Shown: piece by piece, positions 15,901 to 23,423 of the stretch
Layout: every line of letters starts with the position of its first letter
Position numbering within the stretch: the stretch's first letter is position 1
Origin: Streptomyces sp.
Lineage (GTDB): Bacteria > Actinomycetota > Actinomycetes > Streptomycetales > Streptomycetaceae
DNA length: 23,423 bases
Reading direction: 5' to 3'
NCBI GenBank assembly: GCA_003519485.1
Contig: DOWQ01000633.1
Span: 1-23,423, forward strand
The notes under the pieces: model-generated
The model's database searches: none
What the model was told of the DNA's origin: nothing
Seen by the model: the letters and a program-made list of their open reading frames with translations, nothing else
Program-made: the position numbers and the translations under genes

Positions 15901-17474
15901 ACCAGGGGCGCGCCCTCGCGCGTGGCATGACTGGTCGTGACGTGGGCGGGGTCGCGCGTTTCCAGGGCCGTCGCCACGGCCGACGCGTCGGCGCCGGTGA
16001 CCGTACGGCGGTGCGGGAAGGTGCGGCGGCCGGTGGCGAGGGTGTAGGCGGCGTCGGCGAGGTGGGGCCCACCGCGGCGGAGGGACTCGGCGAGCCGGTC
16101 CGTGGCCGCTTCGAGCGCCTCGGCGGTACGGGCGGACAGGAGCAGCGTCTCGGTCGGGCGCGGACTCGCCGACGAGGGCTCGGCGACGGGTGCCTCTTCG
16201 AGTACGACATGGGCGTTGGAGCCGCCGAAGCCGAAGGCGCTGACACCGGCGCGGCGTACGCGGTCGGTGCGCGGCCAGGAGCTGGCCGCGGACTGGACGT
16301 GGAAGGGGCTGTCGGCGAAGTCGATGTCCGGGTTGCCGCGCACGTAGTTGAGCGACGGCGGCAGCGTCTCGTGCTTGAGGGCGAGCGTGGCCTTGAGCAG
16401 CCCGGCGATGCCGGAGGCGGCGTCGAGGTGCCCGATGTTGCCCTTGATCGAGCCGAGCGCGCACGACCGCGCACCGGCGAAGGCCCGCGACAGGGCCTGC
16501 ACCTCGATCGGGTCGCCCAGGGAGGTGCCCGTACCGTGCGCCTCGACGTAGTCGATGTCCGTGGGTGCGAGACCCGCGTCGGCGAGCGCCGCGGTGATGA
16601 CCGCGGCCTGGCCGCTCACGCTGGGAGCGGTGAAGCCGACCTTGACCGCACCGTCGTTGTTCACGGCGGAGCCCTTGATCACCGCATGGATGGTGTCGCC
16701 GTCGGCCAGCGCGTCGGCCAGCCGCTTCAGCACCACCGCGCCGACACCGCTCCCGAAGACCGTGCCCCTGGCGTCCGCGTCGAACGGGCGGACGTGCCCG
16801 TCCGGGGAGACGAAGGACCCGTCCTGGTACAGGTAGCCGGCGCCCGGGGTGGGGTCGACATGGACGCCGCCGGACAGCGCCATGTCGCACTCCCGGGCGA
16901 GCAGGCTCCGGCAGGCTGTGTGGGCGGCGACCAGCGCGGTCGAGCAGGCGGCGCGCAGGGAGATGGCCGGGCCCTGCAGATCCAGCTTGTACGACACCCT
17001 GGAGGACAGGAAGCCGAGTTCGTTCCCCACCAGGACCTGGGTGAGGCCCACCGTCTCCACCAACTGCGAGTGCGAGTAGACGTGCTGGACGTAACGGTTG
17101 GTGCCGGCGCCGCCGAAGACGCCGATGCTGCCGGGGTACCGGGCGGCGTCGTAACCGGAATTCTCCAGGGCCTCCCAGGCGGTTTCCAGGAACAGCCGGT
17201 GCTGCGGGTCCATCAACTCGGCCTCGCGGGCCGTGTATCCGAAGAACTCCGCGTCGAACAGATCGCTCCCGGCGAACCGGGGAGCGGCCTTCACGTAGTC
17301 CGGCTGGCCGAAGAGTTCGGGAGCGACCCCGGCCGCCGTCAGCTCCTCGTCGCTCAGCGGCACGATCGACTCGACGCCGTCGCGCAGGTTCGACCAGAAC
17401 TCGTCCACGTCCCTGGCGCCGGGGAAGCGTCCGGCCATGCCTACGATTGCGATGCCGTCCTCGGAGGCCTTCAC
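12920..17474 (-). pseudogene. Type I polyketide synthase module KS-AT-KR-ACP with one frameshift in the KR
   Basis: GTG 17474 overlaps the upstream PKS stop as GTGA. KS at residues 5-430: C177 (AACSTALV), H313 (EAHGTGTS), H349 (GNIGHLDA). AT at 525-830: GQGSQ, S618 in GHSLGEWVA, R643, and RAFHS (H717), the malonyl-type signature. KR: NADPH motif GGTGALALALAG. At 13763 one extra base after codon 1237 shifts the frame; removing it gives HAAGVAGGGLIQLKD. The rest of the KR (S in LFGSNGAN, Tyr and Asn in VDYCAANCF) and an ACP (FFDLGGNSLIAIQL) follow in the second frame, for about 1517 residues in total. A basic Gln/Arg-rich tail ends the protein and could be a docking helix. No DH or ER is present, so the product is a beta-hydroxyacyl chain. 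If the frameshift is real, the KR and ACP are lost. Confidence 0.92.
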
Positions 17475-20400
17475 CGCGCGGCTCGGAGGTTGTCGATGAG
17501 CCCGCCCAGGGTGTGCACGGTGGGGCCCTCGTAGACGATGGTCAGCGGCACGGACACGGCCAGCTCCTGCCGCAGGCGGTGCACGACCTGGAGGCCGAGC
17601 AGTGAACTGCCGCCCAGTTCAAAGAAGTTGTCGTGCACGCCCACGCTCTCCACTCCGAGTAGTTCCTGCCAGATCCCCGCGACCTGGCGTTCCGTCTCCC
17701 CGTTCGGGGCGACGAAGGGGTTGCGCAGGTTGGGGCGTTCGTGCAGGCGGGCTGGGGTCGGCGCGTCGGCCACCGTGTCGGCCCAAATTTCCTGACGGAG
17801 CGCCAGGTCACCGGTGGAGACGACGACCTGCGGCTGCGGGACGGCGTTGAGCAGCTCGGTGACCACCCGGTGTCCCTCCTCCGGCGTCAGCGCCAATTCC
17901 CGTACTGCCGCGCCGAGAGCGGAGTCGCGCTGGTCCTCGGCCGAGAAGAACCAGGCCTCCCAGTTGACGCTGGTCCACGGAATCGCGGCGCAGTGGTGGC
18001 GTTGCGCAAAGGCGTCGAGAGCGGCGTTCGCGGCGGCGTACGCACCGAAGCCGAGGCCGCCCAGGAGGGAAGCGATCGAGGAGGCGATGAGGGCGAAGTC
18101 CAACTGCTGGTCGGCCAGCACCTCGTGCAGCACCTGGGTGCCGTACAGCTTGGGCACGAAGTGCCAGGAGGCATCCTGCCCGCTCAGCACGGACACCTCC
18201 CGGTGAGCGGCGGGTCCGGTGGTGCCGGCGCAGTGCAGCACACCGTTGATCGGGCCGAACTCCCGCAGGACGCGTGCCTTCAGGACGAGCATGTCCGGGA
18301 GGTCGGAGAGGTCGGTGGCGGACACGATCACTTGGAAGCCGAGCGCCTCGATCGCGCGAACGGCACGGACCACCGATCGGGTTCCCTCGGCGAGCTCCGC
18401 GTCGTCCCAGTTCTCCCGCGGCGGCAGACCCGTCCGTCCGAACAGGACCAGACGCACGCGCTCCTGCTCGGCCAGCGCCCTGGCCATCAGCAGACCGATC
18501 TTCCCTAGACCGCCGGTGATCAGGTAGACCCCGTCCGCCTTCAGCGGGGAGCCCGTGCGCGCGGGCAGCGGGGCCTGTACGTACGTGGGCGCCCAGCGGT
18601 GCCGTCCGCGCAGCGCGACGGTCCGCTCGCTGGTCGGGGCGGCGAGGTCGGACAGCAACTGCCCGGCCAGTTCGGACACCGGCTGCGTGCCGTCGAGGCG
18701 CAGGTCGAGATGTACGCAGTTGAGGGAGGGATACTCCTGCGGCAGCACCTTGCAGAGCCCCTGGACGGTGGCCTTGGGCGGGCAGAGCGGCTCGTCCCCG
18801 AGGACGGCACAGACCTCGGTGGACACCACGTCCCAGCGCTGGGGCTGAGTCATCAGCTCGGTCCCGCAGGCCTGGGCCCAGTGGACCAGGCTCTCGAAGG
18901 AGCGCCGGACCAGGCCCTGCACCTCCTCGGGGGCGGTGGCGCGGTCGGCGTCGTCCCCCACGCTCCAGCAGTGGACCACCCGCTCGGGCAGCGCCCCCTC
19001 GGCACGCAGCGCCTCGGCCAGCTCGGTGAAGTGGGCCCCCCGCGCGGGGTCGAGTACGTACTCGCGTTCGCTCTTGCGGTTCCACTCGGACCCCGGGTGG
19101 ACCGTACGCACGGTGGCACCGGCCGCTTCGAGGTGGTCGGCGAGATGCCGCCCGACACCGGTCTCGTCCGCGAAGACGAGCCAGCGCCGGTCGGCGAGCT
19201 CCGCCGCCCCGGGCCGGGCAGGTGCGGCGAGCCGTCGCCAGGACGGTGAGTGGAACCACTCCGGCAGTGAGCCGCGCCGCTGCTGGACGGAGCCTCCGCC
19301 GAGCGGCGCGGCACCGGGCCGAAGCCAGTAGGTGCGCCGCTCGAAGGGATAGGTGGGGAGCGGAACCCGCCTGCCGGAGACCGGGCGGGGAAAGGGGCGT
19401 GCGCGCCCGGCGAGCCACAGCCGTCCGGCGGCCCGGAGCAGCGCTCCGCGGTCGCTCTGTCCGTGGAAGGCGCCCGGAAGGGAAGGGACGACGACCCGGT
19501 CGGTGCTGGCGGCCGCCGGGTGTTGGAGGGCCCCCGAGGTCAGGGTCGGCGCGGGGCCGATCTCGACTATCGCGATGTCCGGAACCGACCACAGGGTGCT
19601 CATGCCGTCCGCGAAACGCACGGTGTGCCGGACGTGCCGGGCCCAGTACTCGGGGCTCGTGGCCTCGCTGTCGGTGATCCAGGTACCGGTCAGGTTGGAG
19701 ACGAACGGCGTCGAAGGCGCGTTGAGCACCACCGAGCGGACCAGCTCGGCATAGCGCTCGACCACGGGGTCCATCATCGGCGAGTGGAAGGCGAAACGGG
19801 TGGTCAGTTGGCGTGAGGCGACATCGTTCGCCAGGAGCTCGGCGGCGACGCGCTCGATGCCGTCGACGGAACCGGAGAGCACGCAGGTCTGTGCGCCGTT
19901 GATCGCGGCGAGGCAGACGTCGTCGTCCGTGTACCGGGCGACAGCCTCCTCTGACAGCGGCACCGCGAGCATCGCGCCCTCGCCCTGCTCCTCGATCAGG
20001 CGGGCCCGCTCCACCACCAGGCGCAGGGCGTCCGACAGCGAGAAGACCCCCGCGACGCAGGCCGCGACGTACTCACCGAGGCTGTGACCGATCATGACCT
20101 CGGGCTCGACCCCCCAGGAGGCCCAGAGGTCGACCAGCGCGTACTCCAGGGCGAACACCGCCGGATACCCGAGCCGAGGCTGGTCCAACGGGTGCTCGCT
20201 GCGCTCGGGCTGAAGGAGCAGGCGCTGGAAGTCGTGGGGCTGCGGAGAAGCGGATTCCGCCGACTCGTCGACGGTGAAGACCAGTTTGCGGACGTCCTCG
20301 CCGAGCAGCGGCTCCAGCAGACCGGCGCACTTGTCCAGTGCGGCGGCGAACACGGGCTCCTGCGCGTAGAGCTCGCGGGCCATGCCGGGGAACTGGGTAC

Positions 20401-22102
20401 CGAAGCCGGTGAACATGAAGGCCACCGGGCGGTGCGCCGCCTCGGGCGCGCTCGCGGTGTGCAGCCGCCCGTCGTCCCGGGCATCGAGCGCCTGAAGCGC
20501 CTCATCGACACTCGCGCAGACCATCGTCCGCCGGTGAGCAAAGGCCCGCCGCCCATGCTGGAGGGTGAACGCGACGTCGGCCAGCGAGAGTTCGGGGTGC
20601 GCGCTCAGATGGTCGTGGAGCTGGTCGGTGGCCGACTCCAGCGCCTCGGGGCTCTTGGCGGAGAGCACGAGCAGCTGCTCGGCGCCGTCGGCCGGCTGCG
20701 CGGCGCCGTCGCCCGGCTCCTCCTGCCGCGCGGCTCGCGGCGACTGCTCCAGGATCAGGTGGGCGTTGGTGCCGCCGAGCCCGAAGGAGCTGACACCGGC
20801 GCGCCGCGGACCGTCCTCCTCGGGCCACGGCTGCAGCTCGGTGTTGACGTAGAACGGGCTGTCTTCCAGCGAGATCCGCGGGTTGGGCCGCTCGAAGTGC
20901 AGCGAGGGCGGCAGCAGGCCGTGCTCGACGGCCAGCACCGTCTTGATCAGCCCGGCCACACCTGCGGCGGAGTCGAGGTGCCCGATGTTCGTCTTGACCG
21001 AGCCGAGGGCACAACTGCCCGCTTTCACTCCGGAGTAGGCCGACGCGAGCGCCGAGAACTCGATGGGGTCACCGAGAATGGTGGCCGTGCCGTGCAGTTC
21101 GACGTAACGGACGTTCTCCGCGGACACGTCCGCGTTGGCCAGCGCGGTGGAGATGACGCTCGCCTGGCTGATGGCACTGGGCGCGCTGAACCCGGCCCGC
21201 TGGGAGCCGTCGTTGTTCAGTGCGCTGCCCTTGATCACGGCGTGGATGTGATCGCCGTCGGTGATCGCGTCCTTGAGGCGCTTCAGCACGACCATGCCGA
21301 CGCCGTCGCCGCCCACCGTCCCCTGCGCGCGGGCGTCGAAAGTGCGGCAGTTGCCGTCCGGCGATAGGATCCCGTCCGGGCGGTAGGTGTAGCCCTTGCT
21401 GCGCATCGCGTCGACCGCGACGCCACCGGCCAGCGCCGTGTCGCACTGGTACGCCAGCAGCGCCTGGCACGCCTCGACCACCGCGACCAGCGAAGTGGAG
21501 CAAGCGGACTGGATGTTGAGGGCGGGACCCTCCAGGCCGAGCTTGTAGGAGACCCGGCTGCTGAGGAAGTCGGACCGGTTGCCGATCACCGTCTGCTTGT
21601 CGCCGAGGATGTCCGCGGCGCCCGGCTGGGAAGCGATGTTGAAGAGGAGGTACGTGTTGTTTCCTGCCCCCGCGTACACGCCGACCAGGCCGTCGTACTC
21701 CTCGGCGTCGTGCCCGGAGCTCTCCAAGGCCGACCAGGCGCATTCGAGCAGCACGCGGTGCTGCGGGTCCATGAGTTCGGCCTCGCGCGGGGAGTAGCCG
21801 AAGAACGCCGCGTCGAACTTCTCGCTGTCCGCCAGCGGGTAGCCCGCACGGACGAAGTTCGGATCGGCGAGGGTGGCCGCCGCCACGCCGCGGGCGAGGA
21901 GTTCCTCGTCCTCGAAGCGGGTGACGGAGCAGACGCCCGCTTTGAGGTTGTCCCAGTACTCGCCGACCGTACGGGCGCCGGGGAAGCGGCCGGCCATGCC
22001 TACGACGGCGATGTCCAGGCTGTCCGCGTACTCGGCGGCCTCGTCGGACTCCCCGAATTCGTCCGGCAGTTCCGGGTCCGACTCGTGGGACTGCTCACTC
22101 AT
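17471..22102 (-). CDS. Type I polyketide synthase module KS-AT-KR-ACP
   Basis: This intact protein of 1543 residues opens with an acidic N-terminus (about 28 residues) that may dock to an upstream subunit. KS at 30-455: C201 (SACSTSLV), H337 (ELHGTATI), H375 (TNIGHLDS). AT at 560-880: GFGTQ in place of GQGSQ, S674 in GHSLGEYVA, R699, and FAFHS (H773), pointing to malonyl. KR about 1120-1400: GGLGKIG, S1342, Y1355 and N1359 (AYAAANA); there is no LDD motif, so the stereochemical type is not B by that rule. ACP at 1470-1540: S1500 in ELGGSSLLGLQ. It adds one C2 unit and reduces it to a beta-hydroxyl. ATG 22102 has CGAGG just upstream and overlaps the PLP-enzyme stop by 8 bp. The carrier resembles hybrid NRPS/PKS carriers. 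The module is a paralogue of the next one. Confidence 0.95.
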   Translation of the reverse strand: MSEQSHESDPELPDEFGESDEAAEYADSLDIAVVGMAGRFPGARTVGEYWDNLKAGVCSVTRFEDEELLARGVAAATLADPNFVRAGYPLADSEKFDAAFFGYSPREAELMDPQHRVLLECAWSALESSGHDAEEYDGLVGVYAGAGNNTYLLFNIASQPGAADILGDKQTVIGNRSDFLSSRVSYKLGLEGPALNIQSACSTSLVAVVEACQALLAYQCDTALAGGVAVDAMRSKGYTYRPDGILSPDGNCRTFDARAQGTVGGDGVGMVVLKRLKDAITDGDHIHAVIKGSALNNDGSQRAGFSAPSAISQASVISTALANADVSAENVRYVELHGTATILGDPIEFSALASAYSGVKAGSCALGSVKTNIGHLDSAAGVAGLIKTVLAVEHGLLPPSLHFERPNPRISLEDSPFYVNTELQPWPEEDGPRRAGVSSFGLGGTNAHLILEQSPRAARQEEPGDGAAQPADGAEQLLVLSAKSPEALESATDQLHDHLSAHPELSLADVAFTLQHGRRAFAHRRTMVCASVDEALQALDARDDGRLHTASAPEAAHRPVAFMFTGFGTQFPGMARELYAQEPVFAAALDKCAGLLEPLLGEDVRKLVFTVDESAESASPQPHDFQRLLLQPERSEHPLDQPRLGYPAVFALEYALVDLWASWGVEPEVMIGHSLGEYVAACVAGVFSLSDALRLVVERARLIEEQGEGAMLAVPLSEEAVARYTDDDVCLAAINGAQTCVLSGSVDGIERVAAELLANDVASRQLTTRFAFHSPMMDPVVERYAELVRSVVLNAPSTPFVSNLTGTWITDSEATSPEYWARHVRHTVRFADGMSTLWSVPDIAIVEIGPAPTLTSGALQHPAAASTDRVVVPSLPGAFHGQSDRGALLRAAGRLWLAGRARPFPRPVSGRRVPLPTYPFERRTYWLRPGAAPLGGGSVQQRRGSLPEWFHSPSWRRLAAPARPGAAELADRRWLVFADETGVGRHLADHLEAAGATVRTVHPGSEWNRKSEREYVLDPARGAHFTELAEALRAEGALPERVVHCWSVGDDADRATAPEEVQGLVRRSFESLVHWAQACGTELMTQPQRWDVVSTEVCAVLGDEPLCPPKATVQGLCKVLPQEYPSLNCVHLDLRLDGTQPVSELAGQLLSDLAAPTSERTVALRGRHRWAPTYVQAPLPARTGSPLKADGVYLITGGLGKIGLLMARALAEQERVRLVLFGRTGLPPRENWDDAELAEGTRSVVRAVRAIEALGFQVIVSATDLSDLPDMLVLKARVLREFGPINGVLHCAGTTGPAAHREVSVLSGQDASWHFVPKLYGTQVLHEVLADQQLDFALIASSIASLLGGLGFGAYAAANAALDAFAQRHHCAAIPWTSVNWEAWFFSAEDQRDSALGAAVRELALTPEEGHRVVTELLNAVPQPQVVVSTGDLALRQEIWADTVADAPTPARLHERPNLRNPFVAPNGETERQVAGIWQELLGVESVGVHDNFFELGGSSLLGLQVVHRLRQELAVSVPLTIVYEGPTVHTLGGLIDNLRAAR

Positions 22103-23423
22103 GATGACCTCGCTTCGCTTGCGGCTGCTGTGGGCGCTTAGGGAGAGAGTTCTGCTGCACCACCCTGTTCCGGCCGGTGGCGGGCGCCGCTCCGTGGTTC
22201 CGCCGGGGCAGCTGCCCGGCCTGTTCCCGTACGGGCCCGGTACGGGAACCGGCCGGTCCAGCGGGTGTTCCGGTGAAAGAGGTGAAGGACCGGACGACCG
22301 CCAGGCTGCCGACCGACTGGCTGACGGTGGCCTCGGCGAAGGCCGGTCCGGCGCTGACCGTCGTACGGACCCGCTCGCGGCCGGTCAGATTGACCAGGAC
22401 CACCTCGTGCGGGGCGATCCGCTGGGCTGCCGCCTCGTTGTGCAGCGCGGCGATGGTCGCGGCCGAGGAGTGGCAGACGTCCAGGCCCTCCAGCTCACGG
22501 AGCATGCCACGGGCGCTGACCAGCTCCTCCTGGGTCACCGACACGATGCTGCCGCCGCTGTCGGCGGCGATCTCGCGCATGTATGGGTAGGTGGCGCGGC
22601 CGTCGCCGAGCAGGATCGCCCGGGCCAGGCCCTGGGGGTGCGCGACGACGTCACTCTCGTCCAGTGCCGCACGCCCCTCGCGCCAGGCTGCGGCCATGGG
22701 GGCGCAGGTGTCCTGCTGCACCATCAGGAAGCGAGGCACCTTGTCGAGCCGACCGCAGCTGAGGTATTCCTCGGCCCCCTTGCGTGCGGCCATCATCCCC
22801 ATGCCGCTGCTGATGGCCTGGACGACGACATCCGGCTTGGTGTCCATCGCGTCGAAGGCTTCGAGGTAGGTGAGCTTCAGGCCCTCACGGCGGGCCCAGT
22901 TGAAGAAGCCGCCCTCCCAGGCTAGGCCGTGCTGGGCCGCGAACTCCTGGGCCGCTTTCGTCGCCTCTGCGTAGCTGCCGTCGATGACGGTCAGCGACAC
23001 CCGGTCGCTGGTTTCGACATCGTGGTCCCCGACGAAGTCCCGGCCACAGAAGAAGTGGGCCCGCATCGAGGGGTCGTGCTGGACGGCGCGGGCGAGGGCC
23101 GTCGAGCTGTTTCCGGTGCTGGAAGCCACCCACTCCTTGATGCCGAACTGCCGGAACGCTGCCAGGACCACCGCTGCGAGCCGGTCCTTGGTGGTCCCCG
23201 TCGGCTGACGGGACTCGTCCTTCACCCAAAGATTGGGGAGACCGATGGCTGCTCCGAGGCGCGGGGCCGGACGGCAGGGCGTCTGCACGCTGATGTCAGC
23301 GTTGACGAAGTGCCGCGACTCGACCGGAAGAAAATCCAGATAGGTCAGTTCCGGCCGGCTGCCGTCTCGTTTGGTAGCCCTTTCCAGGTACAGCCTGGGG
23401 TCTAGTGTCTCGTGATCCTGTTC
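22095..23423 (-). CDS. PLP-dependent enzyme of the threonine synthase / cysteate synthase family (5' end outside window)
   Basis: The frame is open to the right edge: 45 codons precede GTG 23288 (for example LDPRLYLERATKRDGSRPEL), so the gene starts beyond the window. Fold-type II motifs are visible: the PLP lysine in VKDESRQPTGTTKDRLA, the substrate loop ASSTGNSSTALARA, and a phosphate-binding loop read as SSGMGMMAARKG. This family catalyses beta- or gamma-replacement or elimination on phosphorylated or acetylated amino acids; threonine synthase and cysteate synthase are members. The last ~65 residues (TGTPAGPAGSRTG onward) are low-complexity, Pro/Arg/Gln-rich and overlie hairpins, so they may be read-through after loss of an earlier stop. 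The position directly before the PKS genes suggests it makes an amino-acid building block. The exact reaction is unknown. Confidence 0.8.
   Translation of the reverse strand, partial: EQDHETLDPRLYLERATKRDGSRPELTYLDFLPVESRHFVNADISVQTPCRPAPRLGAAIGLPNLWVKDESRQPTGTTKDRLAAVVLAAFRQFGIKEWVASSTGNSSTALARAVQHDPSMRAHFFCGRDFVGDHDVETSDRVSLTVIDGSYAEATKAAQEFAAQHGLAWEGGFFNWARREGLKLTYLEAFDAMDTKPDVVVQAISSGMGMMAARKGAEEYLSCGRLDKVPRFLMVQQDTCAPMAAAWREGRAALDESDVVAHPQGLARAILLGDGRATYPYMREIAADSGGSIVSVTQEELVSARGMLRELEGLDVCHSSAATIAALHNEAAAQRIAPHEVVLVNLTGRERVRTTVSAGPAFAEATVSQSVGSLAVVRSFTSFTGTPAGPAGSRTGPVREQAGQLPRRNHGAAPATGRNRVVQQNSLPKRPQQPQAKRGHHE
22206..22249. other. Stacked hairpins under the 3' end of the PLP-enzyme gene
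   Basis: A perfect 12-bp palindrome GGGCAGCTGCCC (22206-22217) is followed by a perfect 10-bp inverted repeat GTTCCCGTAC / GTACGGGAAC with a 7-nt loop (22223-22249). Two adjacent dyads in a coding tail with low-complexity translation suggest a former intergenic terminator or regulatory site. Confidence 0.5.

Noticed and set aside
13617..17534. 1305-codon open frame on the plus strand opposite the second PKS
   Set aside because: It is antisense to a clear KS-AT-KR gene, the translation is low-complexity Gly/Arg/Val-rich with no recognisable domain, and long antisense frames are common in high-GC DNA.
23395..23423. CTAGTGTCTCGTGATC at the right edge as the end of a second IS630 copy
   Set aside because: It resembles the IS630 left end only for the first seven bases, and the PLP-enzyme frame runs through it without a break.

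Overview
This is high-GC actinomycete DNA, most likely from Streptomyces or a close relative: there is strong G/C bias at third codon positions, many GTG starts, 4-8 bp gene overlaps, and IS630 and IS1634 elements of types common in that group. The window is part of a hybrid polyketide/non-ribosomal peptide biosynthetic cluster. All biosynthetic genes lie on the minus strand, so the operon reads from the right edge to the left; only the two insertion sequences read on the plus strand.

Right and centre (about 7.7-23.4 kb) are mostly intact. In transcription order there is: a PLP enzyme of the threonine-synthase family (5' end beyond the window); two KS-AT-KR-ACP polyketide synthase modules, the second broken by a one-base insertion at about 13763; a 3-hydroxyacyl-CoA dehydrogenase of the FkbK/Asm13/ClbD type; a free ACP of the FkbJ/Asm14/ClbE type; a class II seryl-tRNA-synthetase-like amino acid:carrier protein ligase; and a PCP-condensation-acyltransferase protein. 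The dehydrogenase, ACP and ligase look like a seryl-ACP/aminomalonyl-ACP-type unit in which an aminoacyl-tRNA-synthetase relative replaces the usual NRPS adenylation domain. The acyltransferase of the PCP-C-AT protein lacks the arginine that normally binds a malonyl carboxylate, so it may move an aminoacyl-type group rather than a malonyl one.

Left (about 1-7.7 kb) is decaying. It holds the last ~48 codons of one ABC half-transporter, a second half-transporter with a homopolymer frameshift, an intact cysteine-dioxygenase-like cupin, and an NRPS adenylation-thioesterase remnant with a readable serine code but many frameshifts, two stops and an internal deletion. Last comes a TubC-docked methyltransferase gene split by an IS1634-family element (exact 6-bp target duplication) and cut by an IS630-family element whose left end is base 1 of the window.

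The most interesting system is the tRNA-synthetase-like ligase + ACP + dehydrogenase + atypical C-AT set (7717-12817). Whether the cluster is still active depends on whether the frameshifts are real or sequencing errors.
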